A stretch of 64,000 bases of DNA, from assembly GCA_012845835.1 (NCBI GenBank), contig JABAKD010000036.1, positions 1,450,501 to 1,514,500 on the forward strand. The letters are read 5' to 3'. The translations under genes and the position numbers were made by a program. Each line of letters opens with the position of its first letter. The first letter of the stretch is position 1. This document shows, one piece after another, positions 21,745-33,075 of this stretch. Under the pieces are notes generated by a model, which ran no database searches, was not told the DNA's origin, and was given only the letters and a program-made list of their open reading frames with translations. This DNA comes from Undaria pinnatifida (Eukaryota; Sar; Phaeophyceae; Laminariales; Alariaceae).

Positions 21745-22045
21745 GCTAATGGTGCGGTAGATATGCACCATTTGGTTTATGAGGCTCTTCAGTTCAGGGG
21801 CTCTCAACCTCCCCCCAAAACTTCTATAAAAATAGAGTAAATTTAAAGTGCAAGACCCGATAAACAGATCCATGGCCTACTCTAGGCATAGACTATATAA
21901 AAAAAGTATATTGCAAAAAACTAACACGACATTCCGACGATTTTGGATAAGGGAGGGTCAAGTCAAGGAGCCCGCCCCATCGTTCAGAAAATAAATAAAA
22001 AGCCGAAAAGTGCTCCCCCTATATCGCTATCATCCACAAGCAAGA
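21745..22045 (+). mobile_element. TIR element G copy
   Basis: The left part has GCGGTAGATATGCACCA and ATGAGGCTCTTCAG. The right part has CCGACGATTTTGGATAAGG and GCCGAAAAGTGCTCCCCCTA. Confidence 0.55.
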
Positions 22046-22215
22046 AAGTCGGCACAAGGTGCCGCAGTCCGTCTTACGAGCGGTTCTTGGGCGGATGCAG
22101 TTCACACCCTTCATGCGACTCGCCGAACACCTCACGGCGCTTCGCGCTTTGGTGCAAGCAATTCCTGCCTGGTTGGTGAAAACCCGACGTGCTCCGTCTC
22201 GGCATAGTACGGATA
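22025..22215 (+). repeat. Interspersed repeat K, copy 2
   Basis: Aligns with 13555-13765 through ATCCACAAGCAAGAAA, GAACACCTCACGGCGCTTCG and GGTGAAAACCCGACG. Confidence 0.65.
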
Positions 22216-22469
22216 CGAGGGTCATACCACTATGGTCATAGGACTACGGCCATACACAAACTTAGTACACCCCCACCCTCCCCTATCGTGGCACGCGTCT
22301 CGGGTCGGGTCGGGTTGGGTCGGGAGTTTTCCAGATATTCCAGGTTGGGCCGGGTCACCCCGACCCCATCCGACTGGTATGGTATGGTATACCGAGAAGT
22401 GATCCGACCCGCGAAAAGCCCCTGATAATTGCTACTGCACCCCTATTTTCCGCAGCATGTATGAATCAA

Positions 22470-22768
22470 CGACGCATTCTACGATAGAGGTGCACTATTC
22501 GTTTTCTGAGGCTTCTGACTTGAGGACCTCTATACTATTAGTACCACTAGTACCTCCCCAAAGACAATCTTGGGGCTAGTAAAAAAAGTGCTATGCTACT
22601 CGACGAACAATTCCATCGCATAGGTATCCGACGAAAATTGTTGCCAAAAAAGCAACGAAATGCCGACGATTTTGGGTCAAGGAGCGCGCCGTTCTTCGAA
22701 AACCGAATCAACCAAAAAACGCTACAACCTGTGTCGTAACACGCGTCCAACTATAATACCGGATCCAG
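22470..22768 (+). mobile_element. TIR element G copy
   Basis: The left end reads CTACGATAGAGGTGCACTAT and TTTTCTGAGGCTTCTGACTT. The inner part has CCGACGATTTTGGGTCAAGG. The right end has GCTACAACCTGTGTCGTAAC then ACGCGT. Confidence 0.65.
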
Positions 22769-23115
22769 ACGCGTCCTACGATAATGGTGAAACATACTTT
22801 TTCCTGGACTCAAAATGTCAAGGGAGGTCCAAGCCGAACCCAAGTCTGACCGCTTAAGGAAAGATGAAAGCGCAACCCCGATGAGCAAAATCCCGTGAAC
22901 CTAGGTACTATCAGGTACAGGGATGGTTGTCGACTTGGATAACAACGTGCTTGGGCGATAAACCTTCACTTCGCGCAAGGGGGCTAGGTAAAATTAACCG
23001 AAGGATAGCTAAACATCGAACGGCACTGGACAGTTCCCCACTTTCGGAGCGCCCCGTCGGCCAGGGAAAAGGTTAGGTTCGGCCAAAAAATGCTACGTGC
23101 ATTGTAGCACGCGTC
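22769..23115 (+). mobile_element. TIR element G copy, directly abutting the previous one
   Basis: The left end is ACGCGTCCTACGATAATGGT. The right end reads GGCCAAAAAATGCTACGTGC then ATTGTAGCACGCGT. The two G copies lie head to tail with almost no spacer. Confidence 0.55.
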
Positions 23116-23399
23116 TCCAAACTCCGAAGGGCTTTTGCCCTCTAGAACAAAAAAAAGGCATCTCAGGTCCATTCCAAGCAATTTATCCACATAAAAGTGG
23201 GTGCAGTTTTAAAAGGGTTCAGCCAATAGCCATCCATCCGCCTCTCGCCGCACTCTAGCATGCACGAGTTAAAAAACGAAAAATGCCTTCCAAGAACAAA
23301 TACGAAATGCTATCGTACATACAACCGGGTAAACAAGATCCCACACAAATTCCGAATGTTTTTTTCCCCTCAAAAAAGATTGTCCCAACAAACATGTGT

Positions 23400-23500
23400 G
23401 CAGTTCTTAACCCTTTTCGGGTCCTCAGAACCCCTCCCTATAGTAGCTCCAATTTGTTTGTCTCCAAACACGGGTGTCCAGTGGTGAAGGGGTCAAGGGC
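23400..23500 (-). repeat. Repeat F, inverted copy
   Basis: AACCCCTCCCTATAGTAGCT and TTTGTCTCCAAACACGGGTG then TCCAGT are the inverse of the core at 24786-24880. Confidence 0.55.
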
Positions 23501-24147
23501 GTAAGAACAAGAACAAAACAACAACAAAACTTCCTTCGTAAAAATACCAAAAAAGAAAAACGGCGAGCGATAGGATACCACAACTACTGCACGAGTTTTC
23601 TTTCCAAAGGTTATACAATAAAAATCGGTTGGCAGGCGCGAGTCGCCTACGACTGCTTATGGTGTGCCGCTTGGGTACTGTCTCGCAGCAGTAACATAGA
23701 CTGCACAAATTGGACAGGATCTGTTTAGCACATACCCAAACCAGGAAACATGTGTAAACCGTTCAGATCATCGGGGTCTTACCCGGAACCATGATCTGTA
23801 GGCCTGCAGGTTGTATAGACTAGGGATCTATCTGTCGTGAAAGACACAGATCACGAGTGGGGATCAGATTTGTGCTACGTGTGAAAGATTGTCAGAGATA
23901 CGCCACAGCCGCTACGATGACAGTCAGCGCTGATCGCTAGTGTATGCAGTGTTTATGTTACATATAATATATCTCTAACATCAAGCAGCACTATGTATAG
24001 ACTCCTTTGCTCGACAGTCTGGTTCTGTAGTCCCCTCAGTTTTGGCCGTACATTCTATCCCAGCCTCAGTCCCGCGGGTTTCAATTTTAGACGGCGTTTC
24101 CTGTTTTGCGTCGCTGCCTTTTTCCCACTTGCTGCGGTGGCGATGTG

Positions 24148-24312
24148 GGGATAGGAGGTAATATCTTCCCCCATGAAAATGGGAGGTATTCTATGCTCCC
24201 GGGAAGGGGGGGTATTCTCCCCCCGGGGACGGGAGGTATTCTCCCCTCCAGGGGATGTGAAGTATTTCTAACCTCCTGGGGGTGGGAGCTATTCTTCTCT
24301 CCCCTCCCCCGG
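24148..24312. repeat. GGGAGGTATTCT minisatellite, about 35 bp unit
   Basis: GGGAGGTATTCT or a close variant recurs about five times, each followed by C/G-rich arms that could pair with one another. Confidence 0.7.
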
Positions 24313-24439
24313 TGGCCTCCTCCACTATGCGCTCTTGTCCGCAAACGAGCTGACGCGTTTGAGGATCTGCAAAAAGAAAAAAAACGAACGAAACAAGAAA
24401 AAAGAAACAAAAAGGACCAAGGAAAATAGGCGGGGCGGG

Positions 24440-24592
24440 TGTTTATTGGTGCGGAGCATGGTACAAAATGATATGTTGCAACATGATCGTCACGCAATTT
24501 CCCATTGATGACACGGATGTGTATTGGTGCGAAGCACCGTACAGTATGTTGAAACATGATCACCACGCAATTTTCCATTGATGACACAATTT
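24440..24592. repeat. Tandem duplication, about 77 bp unit
   Basis: TATTGGTGCGGAGCATGGTA, AACATGATCGTCACGCAATT and CCATTGATGACAC recur immediately with about 85% identity by eye. Confidence 0.7.
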
Positions 24593-24754
24593 TGTACCTG
24601 GTATATCTTTTTATGAACAACATAAGAGCGGTGTCTTGCTGTACGACTTCCACAATTTGCGTTTATCACGAATGCGGACATTATTAATAAACGCATACAA
24701 TACCACGACCATAAAAAAGTTCCGCCTATGAAGGGTGTTAAGTAGCACTCTCTG

Positions 24755-24945
24755 GCCGGAATGGTTTACGAACGACGAGGCTCCTTAACGCCGTTACCAC
24801 TGGAAACCCGTTTTGGGGGACAAATTACTTGAAATTTGTATAGGGAGGAGATTTGGGGGTATAAAGGGGTTAACCCAAAATCGTCGGAATGTCATTCTTC
24901 GTTTCAAAAACTGATTGTTTGGTGTAACTGGGCCATGGGTTTGTA
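24755..24945. mobile_element. Decayed TIR element G carrying repeat F
   Basis: GACGAGGCTCCTTAACGCCG and AACCCAAAATCGTCGGAATG are inner G blocks. Repeat F (CCCGTTTTGGGGGACAAATT, AGGGAGGAGATT) sits between them. Confidence 0.5.
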
Positions 24946-25175
24946 CATATGTACCAGTATGGGCCTTGCACGTACACAGGCTGACTCCTGATTTCATGTT
25001 TTACATTTTTTTGGCGGATGTGTGAATTGCTTCAGCGATGATATGTACGTGTTACCACTTTTCGTTTGCAATGCTTTTTCCCCTGGGGTATTCTTCCACT
25101 CCAGAGTGACGGGAGCCAGTCCTGTGACCACGGATTTGATCATGCGAGTTAACGTGAGAACAACAACGGCATCAA
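24945..25175 (-). repeat. Interspersed repeat A, inverted copy
   Basis: Contains CCAGTATGGGCCTTGCACGT, AGGCTGACTCCTGATTTCA, ACTCCAGAGTGACGGGAGCC and CATGCGAGTTAACGTGAGAA, the inverse of 38786-39000. Confidence 0.65.
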
Positions 25176-25269
25176 CAGAAACAACATCGAACAAAAACTG
25201 CGAAAACAAAACACATACATTCGAAGGCAATTGAGTTAAATTGACACACGACACGCGAAAATACGTTCA

Positions 25270-25405
25270 AGTGTGGTGAGCTACTACAACAACAAATACA
25301 ACAACAAGCATCAACAACAACATCAACAAGAACAACAAGAACAACAAGAACAACAAGAACAACAAGAACAAGAACTATTACTACTACTACTACTACTACT
25401 ACTGC
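25270..25405. repeat. CAACAAGAA and ACT microsatellite
   Basis: CAACAAGAA units followed by eight or more ACT triplets. Flanked by a duplicated block with ACACGACACG (25243 and 25470). Confidence 0.8.
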
Positions 25406-25744
25406 TGCAAACAAAAGTACACACATAAAACAGTTGAAGGCAATGGAGTTGAATTGACACAAATTGACACACGACACGTTCGGAAATACGTTCAAGTATG
25501 GTAGCCTTTAGCTCTATTTTTCTCCACCCGCCGGAGGGTTAACAAAAACATCCAGAAAAAAAAGCATGATATTTTGAGTTCAAGAACGTGGTGCAGTTCT
25601 TGACCCTTTCTTGGGGGATCCTGCAAAAAAAACGTTTTTTGCTTCGTACAGCATAAAATAGTGCTTGAGCAAAAAATAGTCGACTAGTTTTCCTCCCAAA
25701 ACAAGGCCGCAGATGTGAACCGTACAAGGCAATTGCTAACGGCA

Positions 25745-25986
<242 letters not shown>

Positions 25987-26184
25987 TCGAATTGCACTGT
26001 CAGGTAGAGCTCCTCGAGCGAGGAGCCCCAGAAAAAAAACGGAGCACCTCCACTACTACTAGCATGTGTCAAAAGCGCTAACAGACCTTTTCTTCGGGAG
26101 CCGTGGGTTCTACGGAGGAGGCTTGGACCGGCGGTGGTGGTGGTGCCTCCGGGGCGAGAATGGGGGCTTGCTCAGCCGGGGTGC

Positions 26185-26815
26185 CGGCCTGATCCTTCTC
26201 TCTGCACAGAAATGGGCGACAAAGGACGAAGGAAGACAAAGGGGGGGGGGGCAGGAGGACAAATATTGATGCCGTGTTTTTATCGATCCTGTACAGCAGT
26301 GTGCGACACCAGCTAAGAATCTCTCATTTCTGGCCAGGCTGGCCTTGTCATGTTAGGCAGGGTGTGTCCTGCACTATCTTCAGTATAAAATACGCCATGT
26401 TATCATTTTCGTCTAAAGCTCGAGCCTAATTCTTCACTGCCAAATTCTTAATTTGCTGTCGCGTACTGCTTTTCTTCGGGCCGTGGGATGGCTGACTGGT
26501 ACTTGTTGGCGAAAGACAGTTGATGTATTTCAAATATCAACAACGGAAGACCAAGTGGGAGACAGGAGCCGGGGTGCAGTCCTGATCCTTCCCTCTTCTG
26601 ACGAAGGGCGACAAAGGACCAAGGAAGACAAAGGGGAGGACGAAACAAAACATGCAGTCCTGATCCTTCCCTCTTTGGACGAAGGGTGACAAGGGACCAA
26701 GGGAGACAAAGGGGAGGACAAAGCAAAACATGCAATCTTGATCCTTCCCTCTTTGGACGAAGGGCGACAAAGGACCAAGGGAGACAAAGGGGAGGACAAA
26801 ACTAAACATGCTACG
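26185..26815. repeat. 78-bp minisatellite, three good units plus a diverged upstream one
   Basis: Units begin at 26579, 26657 and 26735 with GTCCTGATCCTTCCCTCT, then GACGAAGGGCGACAAAGGAC and GACAAAGGGGAGGAC. A decayed unit lies at 26187-26270. The period is a multiple of three, so frames stay open across it. Confidence 0.85.
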
Positions 26816-27178
26816 GTAGAGGTGACATCACCATTAAATATTAATAGTACTTACTTTTTGAGGCTCTTAACCCCTTTACAACTCGAAACCCGTTTTGGGG
26901 GACAAAATTTACTTGGATTTAGTATAGGGAGGGGTTCGGGGGCTCCGAAGGGGTTAACCATTTGAGGAGCTCTGTACCTCTCCCAAAAACTGACTGCCTA
27001 ATAGTGTAGGGAAGAACGAAACTACCACCAGATGAACAATCCCATGGCCTGAGAATACAACGATTTTATTTTTATTTTTTATTAACGAAATTCCGATGAT
27101 TTTGGGGTTAAGGATCCCCGTCATTCAGCAAACGTTCCAGCCGAAAAGTGCTACCTCCATCGAAGCGTGCGTCAGCAG
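26813..27178 (+). mobile_element. TIR element G copy with nested repeat F
   Basis: The left end is GCTACGGTAGAGGTGACATC. Repeat F occupies 26866-26957. The right part has CCGATGATTTTGGGG and GCCGAAAAGTGCTACCTCCA then TCGAAGCGTGCGT. Confidence 0.65.
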
Positions 27179-27714
27179 GAGAAAAAACATTCCCATGTCG
27201 GACAGATCACGATCTAGATCATCTACTGTAGATCCTATAGCGCTGCCGTTTATGAGATTCGTCCACGATCTGTACATGTAGAGCACAGATCCAATCCAGG
27301 AATCTAGGGTTAGATCATGCAGATCGTACGGCTCCCACTAGAAAACATGAACTAGACCGCACAGATCTTACCTGAAATATCTAGAGGATCAAGTGAGAAT
27401 CGGTGATCTGTCTGACTTGTGCAGATGTACTTCTTATGGCTGTGAGTTGGCTGACTATCAACTAGGTGTTACGGTTGGTTACGTGCGATTAGCGGATTTC
27501 GGCGTCTCTGCATCGCATGCGTGTTCGTGGCTCGGCGTGTGATGTTCGTTTAGTACCTCGTAAACATTAAGCAAGTGTGTTGACCTTTACTCCACCACTC
27601 AACTAACAACATGATGACTGTGAAATAAACAACAACAACAACAACAATCAACAACAATAGCAACAACGCTGGCAGCAACAACACACGGCCGACAATTACC
27701 GCACCTGATACCGC

Positions 27715-30700
27715 AGAAGCAGCAGCAGAAGAAAACGCTCATGAGCACAGCGAGCCCCACCGCCCAGACGACTTCGAATGCCATGCAGCCAGCCCTATCC
27801 TGAGGAGTAGTCACGGGTCACAAGATATTATTATTAGTGATTGTACTATTAAGTATATATTATTAACGTTGTTGTTGCTGTTGTTGTTGTTGTTATTACT
27901 GTCATCATGTTCGCCATCTAACAACGTGTAGCATAAGCTTCAACGTCGATCACCCATAAACATTCGAAGCGCGTCCCGACCGGTCGGTCGCCAGCTGAGC
28001 TGTTCGCCAGACCAGCCGGGCTCTCCGTTGGATCTTCTCTAGGCTTTCTGCTGATCGACAGGTCTTGATATTTTCAGAGGGCTTTTAGCACTAGCCGGTT
28101 ACACCACCTACGCAAACAGCCCCATCCCGAAGGGGAACCTTGTATACGTGTACCACTTTTAGCTGTTTTATTTATTTTTTCCGGGGGTATGCTTCCACTC
28201 CAGAGTGACTGGAGCCTGCCCTATGGCCACGGACTGACTGTGCGGGTTAGCGTGAGAACAGCAACAACATGTGTTCATCGGGCTGAGCGACTTTTTCTAA
28301 TCAAGGTTGAGTTGGGGTGATTAGCTATGGAACTCCTAAACTGAGGAGCCTCAGGGAAAGTGAGGTGAAAATGAGACGAAACCGAGGTGGACTTCTATCG
28401 CACTCTTGGTCCGGGTTTCGCCTCGTCCATGAAGTAGTTCTGATTCGTATGTGGGGTGAAATTGAGACGAAAATGAGCTAGACCTCTACGATACCCTTGG
28501 TCCGGGTTTCGCTTCGTCCATGAAGTAGTTCCAATTCGTTACGTGGTGTTAAACTCTTATGTAACCCCCCCCCTGCCCGACGCAGAGGAGAGTAGAACCC
28601 ACATGGTGGGAGGATGCGAATAGTACAGGGAGGAACGGAATGTTTCAGACGAAGAGACGAGTAACACAGACGTATGTAATACGGAGCAGTTTGGTGCATA
28701 AGATGGTAGAGAGAAACGATCGCGCCATCCTAAGAGACAGATGGTGGCCACAGATGGCAGAAGGGGAAGGAGATAAGCCAAGCACATTTTTTGTAATGTA
28801 ATACAAGGCTTTCCTCGGAGTGAGTTTGAGATGGAGTCGTTTCTTGTATGCATACATTTTGTTTACTCTCCGGCAAAAATGAAAAAAGACAGCTTTGTTT
28901 TTGTTAAAGTAAAATAAAGTTTGTCTTCAAGTAAAATGTCTGATTTACTGCATTAGAAGCCGGCCAGAACCACGCGTTTATACGCACAGGTGCTACTGCT
29001 GCAAGTACACTAGCTGTACCTGCATAACGCCGGTGCACGCCAGGTCTATTTACCGGCATTATAGCATCCCAGCTCTAAGTCTTTCGTCGCCGGTTGTGCT
29101 GAGCTTCGGGTGGGATCATGCCGACCGGCATTTCCGCGAATAGTTGCTGATTGGTTGTGCAGAGGTTTGGGTGGGATCATGCCGGAAAATGAATATATCG
29201 GGTACAGGTAGCACCACCCTCACAGCCACAGCTCCTTAGTGTCGGGTGTGCCCTTCACGGGCTGCTCTTCAAAACTGGCCCATTTTGAGGGTGAATTAGG
29301 TTGTGCCGAGCTGTTGGTGGAGTCATGCATGTAATGCCAATTCGGGCACTCATCAAGAACCATTGAGTATTAGACTGAACGATCGACACGAAGAGCTGAA
29401 AAATACAGCTGTACGTCAGCCTTGCGTCAGCAAGTTGTGCCGACTTTAGGTGGGATCATGCCGAAAAATGAAATCTATCGGGGGTACAGGTTGTACCACC
29501 CTTACGGCCATAACGTGTGCCCTTCACGGGCTGCTGCCAGCTCCAAGCCTCATCGTCGGTTGTGCCAGGTTGTGCCGAGGTTTCGGTGTCTACAACAAAA
29601 ACAAATCAAACCGAGAAATACACACCTCGCACCAGGTCGCGGTCGTCGTTGCTCTCGTCCTGAGCGCCGGACCAGCCACCGACGACGACCGCGTCTGTGA
29701 CTTAATGTATAATGTCTCAAGTATTGAGCTTTCTCGTGTCTTACCGAGGTTTTGCGGGGCTGCGATAGAGATTTCTGTACTCGATACATTTTTCAAGTTA
29801 ATCTCATCAAATGTGTGGTTCCAACCTCTGATCCACAGTTTGGATTGATGACGATATTACTGTAGGATCATGTCTCAAAAAATAATATACCAGGTACAAG
29901 TAAAATTAACCTATCGGGTACAGGTAGCACCACCCTCACAGCCAAATATTCTTAGTATGTCATATACCCTTCACGGGCTGCCCGTCGAAACTAGCCCTTT
30001 AACGGATGTCCCAGGTTGTGCCGAACATTTGGTGGGATCATGCAGAAAATGCGGATTAGGACACTATATTGAAGAATACTTCGAAGTAGTTGAGTATTAG
30101 ACGGAATGTTCGACACGAAGAGCTGCAAAAATACAGCTGTACGTCAGCCTGCGTCAGTTCAGATCTTGGGCTGGATCCCAAGAGCCGGGCTGTTCGAACG
30201 ACCACAGAACCTGAAACCCTAATGAACTTTATGTGGAAGAAAAGCAATGAGCGCCAAATTGTGTGGAGGTGCCTCCATTAGGAGTAGGAACGGCGCTCCG
30301 TCTCCAAAGGGGCGCGTGACAATGGCCAAATGACTAAGGCCAGCAACAACTGACTACGCCCCCGCCCCCTCCTCTCCCCTGAGATTCGTACCCGGTAATA
30401 AAACCACGCTCTCGGTAAATCTTATGAGTTTCACAGCAGTCGGATTTTGTCCCCGTCAACGCGGGATACAGAGATTCCGCGGGCAAAATTATTAAATAAT
30501 AAATGTCTTCGTGAAATCTCACCACTACTCGTGAATCTGGCACTAGCTAGCACTGTTGTAGGGGGGCTCACCGACCTACATCCTTCATGAGGACATACAC
30601 ACCCCGTGGCACGCCCCATCGACGTATATATTATATCGCACGCAGATTGCAAACACGAGCTCGACAAAATCCGCGGTCTCACAGCTGAACTACCAGGTAT

Positions 30701-31982
30701 ATATTTTATGATTTATATTAAAAAAAAAAAGAAGCCAATCTGAATCCCTTTAAAACTCTCTAGCCAAGGATACGTTCGGGGGACAAATTACTTGGGGTTT
30801 AGTGTGAAAACGTGTTATTTTAGCAGTGGTACACGCCCCGGTAGAGGTGAACATTTTTTTTGTGTGTTAGACTCCTCACCTGAAGAGCTCCATACCTTTC
30901 TTAACCCTTTCTTAATCCAAAAAGCTGACTCTGAGTACACCGAAAATGCAAACTGATGACCAAACCCATGGCCTAGATATATATTTGAAAAAAATTGCAA
31001 AACAAGAACGAACGAACGAAATTCGCAACATTTTGGGTCAAGGAACACAATCGTCTCAGAAATATTTCCGGCCAAAAAGTGCCACTCATATTTCCGGCCA
31101 AAAAGTGCCACTCATATTTCCGGCCAAAAAGTGCCACTCATATTTCTGGCCAAAAAGTGCCACTCACCTCTATCGTAGTACGCGTTCAAGTTCAAGGGTT
31201 ATTATACCCACGTTCGGGGTACAATGTACTTGAATTAGTTGTTCATTTTTTTTTCAGCGGTGAAATAACTGTCTACCCACGTTTTCAAGGGAACCTTACT
31301 TGGACGTATCCATAGTGTGAATGAAATGAAGGGATGACACCTGTGACCGCAGCCTGTCCAGAAAGTCGCTGAGGGGAAAACCTCGTTCGAGTTGAGCTGG
31401 GAAGTGATGGCGATGATTGAAAAAAACAATAATGACAGCAGCAACAGCAACAGCAACAACACTACCAACAACAACATCAACACCAACAACAACACCAACA
31501 TCACCCCCAACAGCAACAACAACACTACCAACAACAACACCAACAACACCACCAACACCAACATCAACACCAACACCACCAACACCAACACCAACACCAA
31601 CAACATATTCAACCGATTCGATCCGATTCGATCCTATCCGACTCACCACAATATCATCGTTGGAAGGACTATTCGAACACAAACCCACAGCCTGGATGAC
31701 CACGATCCCAACAATCACAAGGATCATGTACGGGAGGAACAGCACCAGCACAGGCCACCAACACCACGGCAATCCCCACGGACCAGGGTTGAGCCCACTA
31801 AAATAAAAAGGCCACCATGCTCTCGGCCCCCCAAATCCAGGCCCGAACAACCCCCCCCCAGGTCCCAAGAAGCCCTCCCCCCCTCCAAATCTGCCCAACT
31901 CCCCAGGCCCACCGCCTCCAAATCCACCTCCACCCCCACCAAAGCCGCCGCCACCGCCTCCGCCACCCCCGGGGCCAGGCAT
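27715..31982 (-). CDS. Candidate glycine-rich membrane protein, two exons joined in phase
   Basis: Exon 31982-31647 begins with ATG and encodes about 45 Gly-rich residues, then an aromatic segment (WWPFYFSGLNPGPWGLPWCW) running into a hydrophobic stretch of about 25 residues typical of a membrane segment, then SNSPSNDDIV. A strong donor (GTGAGTCG) follows. On the same strand, 27799 to about 27715 follows the acceptor TACTCCTCAG and encodes DRAGCMAFEVVWAVGLAVLM then SVFFCCCF, a second membrane segment rich in Cys. Both junctions are phase 0, so they can join across a 3.8 kb intron holding repeats and a LINE relic. Function is unknown and I recognise no family. The pairing of the exons is inference; each alone is moderately credible. 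Confidence 0.35.
28150..28275 (-). repeat. Interspersed repeat A, inverted partial copy
   Basis: GGGTATGCTTCCACTCCAGA, GTGACTGGAGCCTGCCC and GCGGGTTAGCGTGAGAACAG match the A terminus. Confidence 0.6.
28360..28552. repeat. Tandem duplication, about 91 bp unit
   Basis: TTGGTCCGGGTTTCGCCTCG then TCCATGAAGTAGTTC recurs at 28406 and 28497. The flanks GAGACGAAAATGAG also repeat. Confidence 0.75.
28560..28865 (+). pseudogene. LINE 3'-end relic, second copy of the 47-49 kb retrotransposon
   Basis: One frame reads HMVGGCE, a stop, then YREERNVSDEE, matching HIVGECEIHKEERDA of the element at 47.3-49.6 kb. A frameshift later the reading AILRDRWWPQMAEGEGDK matches its AILGDRWWPQTAKQDGDR. The copy therefore has a premature stop and a frameshift and lacks the catalytic region. 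It would have encoded the C-terminus of a LINE ORF2-type protein (reverse transcriptase polyprotein). Confidence 0.75.
29090..30165. repeat. Degenerate repeat with GTGGGATCATGCCG and CCCTTCACGGGCTGC
   Basis: Three units, near 29100-29440, 29445-29590 and 29905-30160, share TCGGGTACAGGTAGCACCAC, GTGCCCTTCACGGGCTGC, GGTTGTGCCGAG, GGTGGGATCATGC, CGACACGAAGAGCTG and ACAGCTGTACGTCAGCC. The region 29590-29850 between units holds a longer open frame (+) that I do not recognise. Confidence 0.65.
30285..30390 (+). repeat. Interspersed repeat O, copy 2
   Basis: Matches 7165-7260, again followed by a C-rich run. Confidence 0.55.
30545..30705 (+). repeat. Interspersed repeat D copy
   Basis: ACCGACCTACATCCTTCATG then AGGACA, CGCAGATTGCAAACACGAG and GGTCTCACAGCTGAAC match 38030-38180. 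Confidence 0.55.
30750..31195 (+). mobile_element. TIR element G copy with a 26-bp internal tandem repeat
   Basis: A partial repeat F precedes a left end of CCCCGGTAGAGGTGAACATT. Near the right end the unit TTTCCGGCCAAAAAGTGCCA (26 bp with flank) is repeated four times at about 31063-31165 before CTCACCTCTATCGTAGTACG. Confidence 0.65.
31325..31375 (+). repeat. SINE 3'-part fragment
   Basis: GGGATGACACCTGTGACCGC and CCTGTCCAGAA match the SINE tail at 58935-58965. Confidence 0.5.
31437..31606. repeat. CAACACCAA microsatellite
   Basis: About 170 bp of CAACAACAC/CAACACCAA units, immediately after the donor of the glycine-rich exon on the other strand. Confidence 0.9.
31647..31982 (-). CDS. Exon: glycine-rich N-terminus and membrane segment
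   Basis: The Gly runs are interrupted by Phe, Pro and Glu, then give way to a composition unlike simple repeat: PRAWWPFYF and a long Val/Ile/Leu stretch. The donor GTGAGTCG ends it just before a GTTGGTGTT microsatellite that would only inflate the frame. Confidence 0.4.
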
Positions 31983-31994
31983 GTTCGAGTGAGA

Positions 31995-33075
31995 TTTTGG
32001 ATCACGCTGCGCATGGGAGGAAAAGGCGGTAGGGGGTGCGGGGGGAAGGGTTGGGGTCGTTGTGTGTGTGGGGGGGGGGGGTAGAGAGGAGAGGAGAGGT
32101 GGAGGGGGCGAGGGGGTGGGGGTGAGGTAGAGATGGGGGAAGGCGCAGGGTGAGGGGGGATTAAAGGAGGGGATCGGAGAGGAGGGGAAAAGTGGTGGGA
32201 TGGGATCACGCAGCGGATGAAGAGGGCGTTAAAGGAAGAGGCGGGAGGGGGGGGGGGGTAGGGCTGAGCGTGAGGTTAGAGAAGAGGAGAGGTGGGGGGT
32301 GTGGCGGTGGGGGTGGGGGTGAATATAAGGGTGGGGGTGGGATCACGCTGCGGATGAAGAGGCGGTGGGGGGTGGGGGCGGAGGTGGGAATGTGGGGGGC
32401 GAGGTGGAGGTAAGAGTTTGGGCATGGGGGTGGGGGTGGGGGTGCGAGGTTGGTTTATGCTGCAGATGACGAGGTGATACGGGTGGTGGGGGTGGGGCTT
32501 GCGGACGAAATTAGACGACAGGAGAGGAGAGGGGAAGAGAGGAAAGCAGGGTGGCGTCATGTAACATAAGGTAGGGGGGTGGGGGTGGGGATGAGTTTAG
32601 AGGAGAGAAGAGAGGTGATGGAGGGGGGGGGGGGTCGGGGTGGGGATGGGGGGGGGGGGGTGAGGTTGGGTCACGCTGCGGGCGAAGAGGCAACAGTGGG
32701 GTGGGGGTGGGGACGGGGTTAAGGGGCGGGGTGGGCGCGGGGGCGGGGGTGGGCTTAGGCCCCGGGGCTGGGATGTGGCACTGCAAGGTTGAGTCACGCT
32801 GCGGATGAAGGAAGAGTTTGACGAAGAAGCAGTAGGGGGGTGGGGGTGGGGGTAGGGGTGAGAGAGGGGTTCAGGCGTCGGGGCGAGGGTAGGGGGAGGG
32901 TGGGATTGGGGGGTGGGACTGCGCGGTTGGGTCACGCTGTGCATGAAGAGGATGCTCGAGTAGCATGCGATAGGGGAGGGGGCGTGGAGGTGGTGGGCAG
33001 GGTTAGAGCAGAGTAGAACAAAATAGAGTAGAGTAGAGCACAGCAGAGCAGGGAGGAGAGGAAGGGAAAGGAGGG
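31995..33075. repeat. G-rich minisatellite with core TCACGCTGCGGATGAAGAGG
   Basis: The core, or a variant, recurs near 31999, 32204, 32345, 32459, 32551, 32669, 32792 and 32931, spaced about 90-205 bp. Spacers are GGGGGTGGGGGT-type runs on the + strand. Proline-rich open frames on the other strand are composition artefacts. Confidence 0.85.
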
